NCBI GenBank assembly: GCA_964542475.1
Contig: CAZIUL010000061.1
Coordinates: 1 to 25,401, forward strand
Direction: 5' to 3'
Origin: CAZIUL01 sp964542475
Lineage (GTDB): Bacteria > Planctomycetota > B15-G4 > CAYZWU01
Length of the DNA: 25,401 nt
The notes under the pieces: generated by a model
Told to the model about the DNA's origin: nothing
What the model saw: the letters and a program-made list of their open reading frames with translations, nothing else
Database searches by the model: none
Program-made: the position numbers and the translations under genes
Part shown: positions 1 to 7,988 of the stretch, piece after piece
How positions within the stretch are numbered: position 1 is the stretch's first letter
Layout of the letters: each line of letters starts with the position of its first letter

Positions 1-13
1 CCTTGCCACAACA

Positions 14-59
14 CAGTTTACAGCACCTCGCGACGAAGAGTATGAAATAAGCGGGTTAG
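14..59 (+). repeat. Diverged copy A of a dispersed intergenic repeat
   Basis: This stretch matches the distal part of the repeat copy at 22711-22755: both begin CAGTTTAC and end in a GATGAAATA-like block followed by GCGGG(T/C)TAG. It is more diverged than the copies around the flippase and may extend left of the window. It lies upstream of the first gene. Function is unknown. Confidence 0.55.
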
Positions 60-86
60 ACAGATCAACGATTCAGAGGAATGCCG

Positions 87-1022
87 ATGATTCTTATCAA
101 GACCCTGCTTTTAATCCTCGCGCTCATTCCCGCGGTCGCCGCGCAGGAAGCGAGAGATGAATCAGGAGAAGGAAAGCGCTCCGCCTGGGTGAAAAAGATA
201 CAGACAGGCGTTCACGGCTCGCTGGGTCAGCGAGTCGACGGGGGCGTGGGCATCGTTGTTGTGGACGGTTGTCTTTTCATCGAAGCGATCGTTATCAACG
301 GCGGCGTTGTGGAGTCAGGTGTTTTCTATCTGGACACCCGGACATCAACCGCGTGCGTGATGGAGAGGCTGTTCGCCAAGAAGATGAATGTTGTGGGCCT
401 TGGGAGCGTTACTCTGAAGTTCGGCGACGTGGAGATAAAAAACGCCAAGGCAACCGTTCTGGACCATCCGAATATGCAGACGCTTTTCAAGAAACACACA
501 GCCCTGTTCAAGAACAAGCCGATCTCCGGCGTGATAGGATATCCGGCTCTTGCTGCGAAGAGAACGGTTATTGATCTCGAGGAGTTCAAGATCCGGTTTT
601 TTCCGCTTGAAGAGCCGGACAAGACAGAAGAGCCGGACAAGCCCGACAAGCCCGACAAGTCTGAAGAGTCCGACAAGATAGTAATTCCCTTCAGAGACGA
701 CATGAAGACACCCTGGCTCGAGCTCAGACTGAACAACAAGGTGGACTGTGTTTTCCACCTGGCAACAGGAAGCGCTGTTTCATGGATCCGCAAGGATGTA
801 GCAATAAAGGCCGGTATTCGCAGGGGAAAGAACCCCCGCTCTCTCAAGGCGGGAGAGATCGAGCTGTGTCCTTTGTGGCTGAACCTTGTGGTGTTGAAGG
901 AACCGCCAAAGTACGACGGCCTTCCCTTTCCCGTTGCAGGCTGTTTGGGGATCGATTTCCTGAGTCACTTCAAGACAACCATCGACGCGGTCAACAAGCG
1001 TTTGATCCTTGATCCGCCGTAG
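87..1022 (+). CDS. Secreted protein with two degenerate retropepsin-like (aspartyl protease fold) halves
   Basis: The protein begins with a signal peptide (hydrophobic segment ending AVAAQ). Residue numbers here count from the ATG at 81. Each half resembles a retropepsin-like domain. Half one has YLDTRTST around residue 85 and later GVIGYPAL...TVIDLEEFKIRF. Half two has HLATGSAVSWI around residue 228 and later GCLGIDFL...TTIDAVNKRLIL. The hallmark Asp-Thr-Gly is broken in both: DTR in the first, ATG in the second, so proteolysis is doubtful. The halves are joined by a charged linker of PDK/EEPDK repeats (about residues 177-199). The ATG at 87 is preferred because AGAGGA (75-80) abuts the ATG at 81 but stands 6 nt from 87. 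The TAG stop lies inside a GTAGGGGC repeat. The real role is unknown; a periplasmic binding or scaffold protein is possible. Confidence 0.7.
   Translation: MILIKTLLLILALIPAVAAQEARDESGEGKRSAWVKKIQTGVHGSLGQRVDGGVGIVVVDGCLFIEAIVINGGVVESGVFYLDTRTSTACVMERLFAKKMNVVGLGSVTLKFGDVEIKNAKATVLDHPNMQTLFKKHTALFKNKPISGVIGYPALAAKRTVIDLEEFKIRFFPLEEPDKTEEPDKPDKPDKSEESDKIVIPFRDDMKTPWLELRLNNKVDCVFHLATGSAVSWIRKDVAIKAGIRRGKNPRSLKAGEIELCPLWLNLVVLKEPPKYDGLPFPVAGCLGIDFLSHFKTTIDAVNKRLILDPP
609..677 (+). repeat. In-frame short tandem repeat coding a PDK-rich linker
   Basis: Tandem units built on CCGGACAAG or CCCGACAAG, some preceded by GAAGAG, encode Pro-Asp-Lys and Glu-Glu-Pro-Asp-Lys units. All units are multiples of 3 nt, so copy-number change would lengthen or shorten the linker between the two retropepsin-like halves without a frameshift. 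Confidence 0.75.
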
Positions 1023-1086
1023 GGGCGTTCGCGAACCGCCCGTCCCGATTCCAAACCAGACGGCAACCACAGGGGGTCGCCCCTAC
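1019..1086. repeat. GTAGGGGC-type intergenic repeat with terminal inverted ends (full copy)
   Basis: The element starts GTAGGGGCG and ends CGCCCCTAC, so its ends are inverted repeats. The left part carries a TTCGCGAACCGCCC hairpin and the right part GGCAACCACAGGGGGTCG. It sits between two convergent genes. The TAG in its left end is the stop of the retropepsin-like gene (1020-1022), and the TAG read on the minus strand from its right end (1085-1083) is the stop of the HflK-like gene. Related copies are at 11856-11880 and 18961-19049. It may act as a two-way terminator or mRNA-end hairpin. Confidence 0.7.
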
Positions 1087-2075
1087 TTGAAGAGCTTTAT
1101 CTTCGCGGGCTTGCTGCCGGTTGATGTGTCCAGGATGTATGCCCTTTCCACCCCGATGAAGACCTCCTGGATCGCCTCCATGTAGAGCCTGTAACGGTTG
1201 AGCTCGGGGTTCTTTACATATTCTGAAAGCTGATCAAGAAAACGCCCGGATTCTCCTGTGGCGTTTTGAACCACCTCGTTCCGGTAGGCCTCGCCCTCGG
1301 ACCTGAGCCTGGCTGCCCGGCCGTTGGCCGCGGGTATCTCCTCGTTCTGGTACGATATGGCGTCGTTGATCATCTTCTCCTTGTCGATCTTGGCGTTGAT
1401 CACATCATCGAAGTACTCCTGCACGACCGATGGAGGTTTCAGTTCCCTGACCTCGATGAACGTGATTCTCAGGCCGCTTTCTATCTCGTCGAGCCGCTTC
1501 TGCAGGTTCATCTTTATGTTGTCTATGATCAGTTCCCAGCTTGTAAGGGCCTGGTCCACGCTGATTTCAGCGAAGCAGTGGAGTATGGTGTTGCAGGCCA
1601 TCTCGATGAGGAACCGCTTTACCTTGGCATCCACGTTCTCAAGCTTGTCGCCCAGGTTGAACAGGTACTTTTCAGGGTCAAGGACCTCGTACTGGATCAC
1701 GCAGCTCAGGTTTACCAGGTTGTTGTCGCCCGTGATCGCGTAGGTCCCTAGCCCTGTAAGCGATGTGAACGAAAACCCTTCAGCCCCGAAGGTGAACCGT
1801 TCGCTGAAATCGTTGATTTCGATCTTTTCAACCTTGGGCATGGGCACCTTTTTAACCATGTCGAACGGCCAGGGCCAGGCGTAGTGCATGCCCGGGGGCA
1901 CCCTCGAGTCAACGATCTTTCCGAGGTGAAGGTGCACGCCCACCTCGTTGTTTTTCACGGTGTAGATCCCGGATAAAACGTAGACAACGAGAAGAATCAT
2001 GACGATCCCGATGAAAAGGATGAGCGTGATCCTTCCGGCTGACTTGAGCTGTGCGGAAAGTGATTTATCCATCAT
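1083..2075 (-). CDS. hflK: SPFH/Band 7 membrane protein, HflK-like
   Basis: The protein has one N-terminal transmembrane helix (about residues 13-36) and then an SPFH domain with HflK-type sequence: NNEVGVHLHLGKIVDSRVPPG, YAWPWPFD, TGDNNLVNLSCVIQYEV, and a KEKMINDA helix leading to an Ala/Glu/Arg-rich segment. HflK and HflC form large periplasm-facing rings that hold and modulate the FtsH protease in Escherichia coli; no ftsH is in this window. The start is one of two adjacent ATGs (2075 or 2072) because GGGAG lies 5-8 nt upstream; an earlier in-frame ATG at 2123 lies well inside the upstream gene. The start overlaps the 3' end of the HflC-like gene by about 11 nt, so the two are translationally coupled. 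The stop lies in the 1019-1086 repeat. Confidence 0.85.
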   Translation of the reverse strand: MMDKSLSAQLKSAGRITLILFIGIVMILLVVYVLSGIYTVKNNEVGVHLHLGKIVDSRVPPGMHYAWPWPFDMVKKVPMPKVEKIEINDFSERFTFGAEGFSFTSLTGLGTYAITGDNNLVNLSCVIQYEVLDPEKYLFNLGDKLENVDAKVKRFLIEMACNTILHCFAEISVDQALTSWELIIDNIKMNLQKRLDEIESGLRITFIEVRELKPPSVVQEYFDDVINAKIDKEKMINDAISYQNEEIPAANGRAARLRSEGEAYRNEVVQNATGESGRFLDQLSEYVKNPELNRYRLYMEAIQEVFIGVERAYILDTSTGSKPAKIKLFK

Positions 2076-3012
2076 CACTGCTCCCGCCGGATGCGGTGGG
2101 GGCTTTTGCATCCCCGGCTCCACGCGCGTTCCCCTTGTAGTTGAGATGCTTGAACAGTTCCGAGTCCGTGGACAGGATCAGCGTCGAGTTTTCACGAAGC
2201 GTCTGCTTGTAGATTTCGAGCGACTTTAAGAACTCGTAGAACTCCGTGTCCTTGCCGTACGCTTCCGCGTAGATACGCATGGCCTCGTTGTCCCCCTTTC
2301 CCTTGGCGATCTGCGCATCCCTGTAGGCATCCGCCATGATCCGCTTGACCTCCTTGTCGCTTTCCGACTCGATCTTGTCGGATTCTTCCCTGCCCTCAGC
2401 CCTGTATTTCTTGGCCTCTTTTTCGCGCTCGGCCCGCATGCGGCTGTAAACAGACCTTTCCACTATGGCCGGGTATGCGAGCCTGCGGATCCCCACCCGC
2501 TTGATAACGATGCCGTACTGCTCCTTTGCACTCCTGTTCGTGTTGTCGAGGACTTTGGTTTCGATCTCGTCGAGCTTGACCATTCCGGGCTCTATATTGA
2601 TAAGGTTGTCCAGGTCATAGGTGCCCAGCACGCTTCCTAGCTGGTTGTAGATCATGTCCCCTATTTTGGTGGATGCGTTTTCTATGGATCGTACACGCCT
2701 GAAGAAGAGCTCCGGTTCGTCTATCTTCCAGCAGATCAGACAGGACACGATGATGGGATTCTTGTCATGAAGCGTTATGGTCGAAGGCTGGCTCTTGAAG
2801 AGGTGGAGCCGCTTGTCCAGGCGGTTCACTGTCTGGATGAACCCGGGTTTCTTGTAGTAAAGCCCGGGTTCTTTTTTAACGTCCACGGTTTTTCCGAACT
2901 CTGTCAGAATGACAACCTCGTTTTCCTGGACCACGTAACAGCAGAGGTACGCGGCAAGGTAGGCTATCAGCAGCACACCTATCGCAACCAGCGTTATGGT
3001 TATCAGTTTCAT
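2065..3012 (-). CDS. hflC: SPFH/Band 7 membrane protein, HflC-like
   Basis: The protein has an N-terminal membrane helix (about residues 3-26), then the SPFH domain (VVQENEVVILTEFGKTV...EPGLYYKKP). The HflC signature region follows: SAKEQYGIVIKRVGIRRLAYP, SVYSRMRAEREKEAKKYRAEG, AQIAKGKGDNEAMRIYAEAYGKDTEFYEFLKSLE. The tail is short and Gly/Ser-rich. At 315 aa it is close to the usual HflC length. GAGG lies 8 nt before the ATG. It is the middle gene of three SPFH genes, 63 nt after the CDF-SPFH fusion and overlapping the following HflK-like gene. In Escherichia coli HflC partners with HflK around FtsH; here the partner could be either of the two HflK-like neighbours. Confidence 0.88.
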   Translation of the reverse strand: MKLITITLVAIGVLLIAYLAAYLCCYVVQENEVVILTEFGKTVDVKKEPGLYYKKPGFIQTVNRLDKRLHLFKSQPSTITLHDKNPIIVSCLICWKIDEPELFFRRVRSIENASTKIGDMIYNQLGSVLGTYDLDNLINIEPGMVKLDEIETKVLDNTNRSAKEQYGIVIKRVGIRRLAYPAIVERSVYSRMRAEREKEAKKYRAEGREESDKIESESDKEVKRIMADAYRDAQIAKGKGDNEAMRIYAEAYGKDTEFYEFLKSLEIYKQTLRENSTLILSTDSELFKHLNYKGNARGAGDAKAPTASGGSSDDG

Positions 3013-3075
3013 GTCGTTTGCCTCAGCACAAAAGTACGAACAGGATTATTCATGTTCAATAATTCAAGTCATCCG

Positions 3076-4872
3076 TCAAAACTGCGCCTTATCGAACTCG
3101 AAATCAGGCGTGTTCAATAGACGTTTCATATCGAGCCAGAGCTCGGGTTGGCCCGCAAGAGGATCAATAACCACCTTGCTCCTGCTGGTTAGCGTCTCCA
3201 GCATGGCTGAAAGGTAAAGGCGTTTCATGGTTATCTCTCTCATCTCCGAAGAGTCCGGTATCTTCGCAAGAAAGTTAACACCGTCCCCTTCGGCACGCAG
3301 CGGCAGGTCGAGCGAGTAGCCTTGCGCGTCCTTGCGCGTGCGTGACGCTTCTCCGCGCGCCTCCGGAACCTTCTGGTTCCTGTAACCGAGAGCGTCGTTT
3401 ATCATCTTTTCCTTGTCCTGCTGGCTCGCGATCACGTTCTCGTACGCGTCAGACACCATTACAGGCGGGTGGATGTCCTTTACCGTGATTGCCACGATCT
3501 CGATTCCGGTCTCTGCCTCGTCCAGATCCGCCTGGATCAGTGTTGTGAAATCTTTCACCATCTGTGTCCGGTAGTCTACGGCGATCTCGTAGAACGTCCT
3601 TCTGGCAAAAGCCTTGACAGCCACCTGGTGGCCGATTTCGCTCATGAATCCCTCAGCGTCCTTGTGCTTGTACCTGAAGTAGTACAGGTTTTTGATCCTG
3701 TAGTGGATTACAAGGTACGGATAGAAGTAGTTGTTGTCACCGGAGAGAAAAGGAATCTCGGTGCCGTGCTCCCTGGCCCACAAAAGAGCGAACGCCTGGG
3801 GATCGGTCACGTTGCCGATGTTCATGCGCTTGATCAACCTGGTGTCCAGCTTGACAGCGTAGTCGACAGGCCACGGCGCCTTGAAGTGCAAGCCCGGCTC
3901 GAGAGGCACATCCGTCTGCATCGGTTTTCCGAACCGTTCGACGATCGCCTGCTCGGAAGGGGCCACCTTGACTACGCACGTGGAAGCCAGGATTCCCAGC
4001 GGAATCAGCAGGACCAGGATCAGAAGAAGCACAAGAACCGTTTTGAAAAAGCGGCTGGTGAAGACATTTACAGGGAGGTGTCCATCGATGAACTTCGCTC
4101 CGGCCGCGATTTTCCGGGGAGAAAAGAGCGCCAGGATGATGGTGTAGTACTTGTACTGGAAAACCCTCTCGCTTTCGTGCCGCCTGATGGAGATCACAAC
4201 GTTTACGATGGTCTCCAAGGCGAAGACCAGCATTATCAATGCGATAAAAGCCGCGGCCAGCTTGTCGATGTCGAATCCCAGGCTGTAAAGGATCAAGGAA
4301 AATCCTGTTAACAGGGAGGCGAACATGTCGATCCTGGCATGGTTTCCATCCGACATCAGGCCCACTGACCCGTGTTCCTTCCCCACATTGGTCTCAAGTC
4401 GGTAGACCAGGAAGGAGCCAAGGGAAAAGCCGAGGAAGATGAGCCCGGCGATCAAAGGATTTTTGACAATAACGGCCTGGACAATATAAAACTTCCCCAT
4501 CAGGGAAATCGCTGCAACGAGAAGGAAAAGGCCTATGCCGATCGAAACAGCCTGTTCGAGAGAAATCTTCGCGGGCTGTTTTTTTTCCGTGTCCGCTCCC
4601 GTTTCCGTCCCTTCTTCCCCTTCGCTTTTTGTGCTGTCGCTATCATCAGTTCCGGACCTTTTCCTTTTCCTGACCGCGATGAACACCATGAACGAGGTTG
4701 CTATGTCTGAGAAGCTGTGCCACGCTTCCGCAAGCACCACAAGGCTGCCGCACGCACCGTAGAGCACGAATTTCAGCACGGTGAGCGAGATGTTGAGTAT
4801 GAGGGTTATAAGGGCGGTCTTTTGAACTATGCCCGCCTGGTTGCGTGTGCTCTTGTTATCTTTCGAACCCAT
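3076..4872 (-). CDS. Fusion of a CDF-type cation transporter domain to an HflK-like SPFH domain
   Basis: This 598-aa protein has two parts. Residues 1-230 form a six-helix CDF domain. Helix 2 carries EAWHSFSD (H52, D56) and helix 5 carries SDGNHARID (H178, D182), the two HxxxD pairs that form the transmembrane zinc site in many CDF proteins. An acidic, low-complexity loop (about 70-103) sits between helices 2 and 3. The cytoplasmic C-terminal domain of ordinary CDFs is absent. A seventh helix (about 276-301) is followed by an HflK-like SPFH domain (VVKVAPSEQAIVERFGKPM, LEPGLHFKAPWPVD, SGDNNYFYPYLVIHYRI, KEKMINDALGYRNQ). An even number of CDF helices plus the seventh would place the SPFH part in the periplasm, as in HflK. 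The ATG at 4872 is chosen because GGGAGGAG lies just upstream; 4884 is the alternative. It heads a three-gene SPFH operon. The function of the fusion is inferred, not known. Confidence 0.85.
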   Translation of the reverse strand: MGSKDNKSTRNQAGIVQKTALITLILNISLTVLKFVLYGACGSLVVLAEAWHSFSDIATSFMVFIAVRKRKRSGTDDSDSTKSEGEEGTETGADTEKKQPAKISLEQAVSIGIGLFLLVAAISLMGKFYIVQAVIVKNPLIAGLIFLGFSLGSFLVYRLETNVGKEHGSVGLMSDGNHARIDMFASLLTGFSLILYSLGFDIDKLAAAFIALIMLVFALETIVNVVISIRRHESERVFQYKYYTIILALFSPRKIAAGAKFIDGHLPVNVFTSRFFKTVLVLLLILVLLIPLGILASTCVVKVAPSEQAIVERFGKPMQTDVPLEPGLHFKAPWPVDYAVKLDTRLIKRMNIGNVTDPQAFALLWAREHGTEIPFLSGDNNYFYPYLVIHYRIKNLYYFRYKHKDAEGFMSEIGHQVAVKAFARRTFYEIAVDYRTQMVKDFTTLIQADLDEAETGIEIVAITVKDIHPPVMVSDAYENVIASQQDKEKMINDALGYRNQKVPEARGEASRTRKDAQGYSLDLPLRAEGDGVNFLAKIPDSSEMREITMKRLYLSAMLETLTSRSKVVIDPLAGQPELWLDMKRLLNTPDFEFDKAQF

Positions 4873-5035
4873 GGCTCCTCCCATCGGGTGGATGCGTAAT
4901 GACCGCCGTCAAAACAAGGAGTTTACCAACAAGATACATACGCTGCAAAAACCTTTTGGTATGCAAAAAAAGGAAATTACAGGAGGTTAATCGGTTCAGT
5001 AAAAAGATATAGGGACAGCCCGATTCCATCCGTAC

Positions 5036-6856
5036 TCATTTGTCCAGGCGCACCCTGAGAGTCCGAAGCCTGCCTGTTCTGCGCACGAGAAAATCGACCC
5101 TGTCCCCGGGGCTGACCCCGGCCCACAAGCCGTAAAAAAGGCTTACCGAAGCGATCTCCTTGTCGTTCACCTCGACAAGCTGGTCGTCACCCTTCATCCC
5201 GAATTTGTGTGCCGGGCTACCCTTGGCAACATTCGCTATGTAGATGCCGCCGTCGCGGTCCTCGACCGATATTCCCAGGTATGGGCCGGTGTCCATGCCG
5301 CTGTCCGATGTGGGCGTGAAGACCGGTTTTCTGTCAACGGTCGCGATAGAGAACGCTACCTCCCCTGCCAGGCGCGCTACCTTCTCGAACCCCCGTTTGT
5401 CCATGTATTTCAAGTCGTCGCTCGGGCGGTGGTAGTTCTTGTGAAGCCCTGTTATGAAGAAGAGGACCGGCAGCCCCTTTTTGTAAAACGGAGCGTGGTC
5501 CGACATGCCGCGGCCCGCTCCATCGACCATCTTGGTCTTGATGTGGAGCCGCCTGTTGGAATCATTGAGCATCTTCTCGAACGACGGCGATGTCCCGGTC
5601 CCGTATATTTCCAGCTTCTTTGTGTTCGAGAGGTAGCTCACCATGTCAAGGTTGATCATTGCCGCTGTTTTTTCGATCGGAACCAGGGGGTTTTCAACGT
5701 AGTGCTTGGAGCCGTGCAGTCCCATCTCCTCGGCTGTGAAACATATGAACAGCACATTCCTCTTGAGCTCTCCTGCTTTAGGCTTCAGATAGCCCGCGAT
5801 CTCCATGACGGACGCTGTGCCGGACGCGTTGTCATCAGCGCCGTTGTGAATCTGCCCGCGCGCCTTGGATCCGCCGAGCGAGCCGAACTCGCCGAGGCCG
5901 ATGTGATCGAAGTGGGCCCCGATCACGAGGACCTCGTCTTTGGCGTCCAGGGCTTCGGACTTCAGAAGCCCGACCACGTTGTGCACGAGGAGTGTTTCGA
6001 CTTCGAGAGCCGCGTTCAGTCGCAGCTCCAGCTTTTCGATCTCCTTGGAACGCGGCTTGAGCTTGGCGTCGATGTACTTTTGTAACCCGGACAGGGACAC
6101 GCCCGTGCCGGAAAACATCTTGCGAGATGCGTTGTATGTCATGTGCAGGCACGGTATCTTTCCCTGCTCCCTGCTTCCGGAGATCAACAGCACGTCATCG
6201 GACGGATTCCTGTGGTTTTCAGGGTCGTTCACGATGATGAGCCCCGCGGCACCCAGGGCAGCTGCCGTGTCCTGCTTGGACCTGAAGGTCGAGAACTGGC
6301 GCGCCGCCCTGGAGTTGCTGAAAGGGTTTTTGCGGCTTTTGCTGTTGGGCACCCCTCGAAGCGCCACAACGATCTTTCCCTTTACGTTCACCTCTTCGTA
6401 GTCGTCGTATCCCAGGTCAGGAGCGGATATTCCGTACCCGACGAACACCGCGCACCCCAGCGCAATGCCCGGCGCGGAAGACGGCAACGGAAAGATGTTC
6501 TTCTTGAATGCGAATGTCTCCTTCTTGCTGCCTTTTGACGCTGTGAGCGAAGTTTCCGGCAGGGCCTTGAACCCGCGGGGAAGTGAGAAGCTCTGGTAGT
6601 AGGTCTGGTTGTCTCCAACGGGAATCAGCTCGAGCCGCTCGTACTCGGCCGCGATGTAGGCAGCCGCCATGATTGCTCCGTCCGAGCCGGCAGCGCGGCC
6701 CTTAAGATCGTCGTCAGCCAGGAACGCGGCGTGGGCCATGAGCTCCTTCTCGGTGATCTCGGGTGTGTGCTCCTCGATGATTTCCACAGCCTTTGCATGC
6801 GGAGCGGAAGCGATCAGGAGCAAAAGAAGCAGCGAATCCAGGCGCATCTTGTGCAT
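5036..6856 (-). CDS. Secreted M28-family zinc aminopeptidase with PA and PDZ domains
   Basis: The 606-aa protein has an N-terminal signal peptide (about residues 1-23). A PA (protease-associated) insert spans about 130-250. The M28 catalytic domain has metal ligands visible as HFDHIG (H315), NGADDNASG (D341), FTAEEMGLHG (E376/E377), INLDMVS (D404) and NYHRPSDD (H476). A C-terminal PDZ domain (about 525-606) begins YLGISVED. Such enzymes remove N-terminal residues from peptides using two zinc ions and act outside the cytoplasm. AAGGAG stands 7 nt before the ATG. It lies 65 nt downstream of the zinc-binding lipoprotein gene and 163 nt upstream of the CDF-SPFH fusion, all on the same strand. Substrate is unknown. 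Confidence 0.9.
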   Translation of the reverse strand: MHKMRLDSLLLLLLIASAPHAKAVEIIEEHTPEITEKELMAHAAFLADDDLKGRAAGSDGAIMAAAYIAAEYERLELIPVGDNQTYYQSFSLPRGFKALPETSLTASKGSKKETFAFKKNIFPLPSSAPGIALGCAVFVGYGISAPDLGYDDYEEVNVKGKIVVALRGVPNSKSRKNPFSNSRAARQFSTFRSKQDTAAALGAAGLIIVNDPENHRNPSDDVLLISGSREQGKIPCLHMTYNASRKMFSGTGVSLSGLQKYIDAKLKPRSKEIEKLELRLNAALEVETLLVHNVVGLLKSEALDAKDEVLVIGAHFDHIGLGEFGSLGGSKARGQIHNGADDNASGTASVMEIAGYLKPKAGELKRNVLFICFTAEEMGLHGSKHYVENPLVPIEKTAAMINLDMVSYLSNTKKLEIYGTGTSPSFEKMLNDSNRRLHIKTKMVDGAGRGMSDHAPFYKKGLPVLFFITGLHKNYHRPSDDLKYMDKRGFEKVARLAGEVAFSIATVDRKPVFTPTSDSGMDTGPYLGISVEDRDGGIYIANVAKGSPAHKFGMKGDDQLVEVNDKEIASVSLFYGLWAGVSPGDRVDFLVRRTGRLRTLRVRLDK

Positions 6857-6921
6857 CGTTTTTCTCCTTTTGGCATGTTGGCCGGCTGCACGCGGTAGGG
6901 CCGGTTCTCATGCTGTGGGCA

Positions 6922-7872
6922 TTATTCAAATACAACAGCGATCCTATCGATGTTTTTACCCATCATCGAGACGTAATCCAGCCCTTCCGCCGGCGCTGCC
7001 TCCACCGGGGAGAAAACCACCTGTTCGAGCGCAAACTCTTCGCTGAACACGGCCTTTACCTCGGCTGTTGGTTCGGACTCCCACAAAAGGTGCCTGCACG
7101 ATACGTTTTCAGCCAGGAAGCTCTTCAACTCCAGCAGTGAAGCGGGTCCGGGCAATTTTTCCGGATCGAAGTCGAACGATTTAACATTCCACCCGTATTG
7201 CCGTGCCAGGTAGTTGTACGCGGGGTGCGATGCAAGGATTGTTGTGCCATCGTACCCTTCAGTGAGTTTTTTCAGACGGGTGTCCAGCCCCTCCATCCTT
7301 TTTACAAGAGCTGCCAGGTTCTTTTCGTAGTCCGCCTTGTTATCGGGATCCTTTTCGATGAAAGCCCTTGCGATCCTTTTGCACTGGCCCATCGCCACAT
7401 GCGGATCGAGCCATGTGTGGGGATCGATGCCCGCGTGTGCGTGCTCGCCTGCCTGTCCGTGGCTGTGGGTAACAGCGTCAACGATCTTGATGAGATCGTC
7501 CTCGAACTCCTCTCCCGCGTTGACCAGCTTGTCTTCCGGAAGCATGGTCTTTTTCACCCATTTGGCGAATCCGGCGCCGTTCAGCACGATGAGGTCCGCT
7601 TCGTTCCTGTACCTTTCGATCAGATCATCAGGAGGAACCCAGAAGATCGCGTCCTCGTCCGGGGGGACCGGGTTTATTGCTTTGACGTGGGATCCTCCGA
7701 TCACGGTAGAGAAGAAGCAGGTCGGATAGAAGGTTGTGTACACGATCAGCGGCCCTGCATGATCCGCTGGTTCGACCGTCGGTTTACCGGACTGCGACGG
7801 CGTGTCCGAGCCACCGCAGGAAAAAAGATTCAGAAGCGCGGCAAGAGACAGTGTGAAAAGCAACGGTTTCAT
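6922..7872 (-). CDS. ZnuA/TroA-like metal-binding lipoprotein (ABC solute-binding protein)
   Basis: The 316-aa protein has a lipoprotein signal (LNLFSC, Cys19) followed by a cluster A-I solute-binding domain. A His-rich loop (THSHGQAGEHAHAG) precedes DPHTWLDPH, typical of zinc-binding members, and ILASHPAYNYLARQYGW supplies a further conserved His. In the common family motif DPHxYxP the first metal-ligand His appears replaced: here it reads DAIFWVP, with Ile. The ATG at 7872 is chosen over 7956 because it starts the lipoprotein signal and has GGGAG 7 nt upstream. A likely promoter is at 7928-7956. No ZnuB or ZnuC partner is in the window; the neighbouring upstream transporter genes are of the FtsX/LolD class instead. 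Zinc is the most likely ligand but this is inferred. Confidence 0.85.
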   Translation of the reverse strand: MKPLLFTLSLAALLNLFSCGGSDTPSQSGKPTVEPADHAGPLIVYTTFYPTCFFSTVIGGSHVKAINPVPPDEDAIFWVPPDDLIERYRNEADLIVLNGAGFAKWVKKTMLPEDKLVNAGEEFEDDLIKIVDAVTHSHGQAGEHAHAGIDPHTWLDPHVAMGQCKRIARAFIEKDPDNKADYEKNLAALVKRMEGLDTRLKKLTEGYDGTTILASHPAYNYLARQYGWNVKSFDFDPEKLPGPASLLELKSFLAENVSCRHLLWESEPTAEVKAVFSEEFALEQVVFSPVEAAPAEGLDYVSMMGKNIDRIAVVFE

Positions 7873-7927
7873 GGCATGACTCCCTTGAACATTGGAACAG
7901 TTGGAAAAGGGATATCCAGTCGATCGA

Positions 7928-7956
7928 ATCGTAACCGCTCCGATGCCGGTTTTCAA
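7928..7956 (-). promoter_or_regulatory. Candidate sigma-70-type promoter for the ZnuA-like gene
   Basis: On the minus strand TTGAAA (7956-7951) and TACGAT (7933-7928) are spaced by 17 nt. This is a 5/6 and 4/6 match to the -35 and -10 consensus. Transcription would begin near 7921, about 50 nt before the start codon, in the 116-nt gap after the permease gene. No clear Zur-type palindrome was seen. Confidence 0.45.
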
Positions 7957-7988
7957 GGGTCGTCAACAGTGATAAAAGACGCATCGAA

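Noticed and set aside
326..847. Long minus-strand open frames across the first gene
   Set aside because: They are mirror frames of the retropepsin-like gene, created by the PDK repeats and high GC. They have no ribosome site and no recognisable domain.
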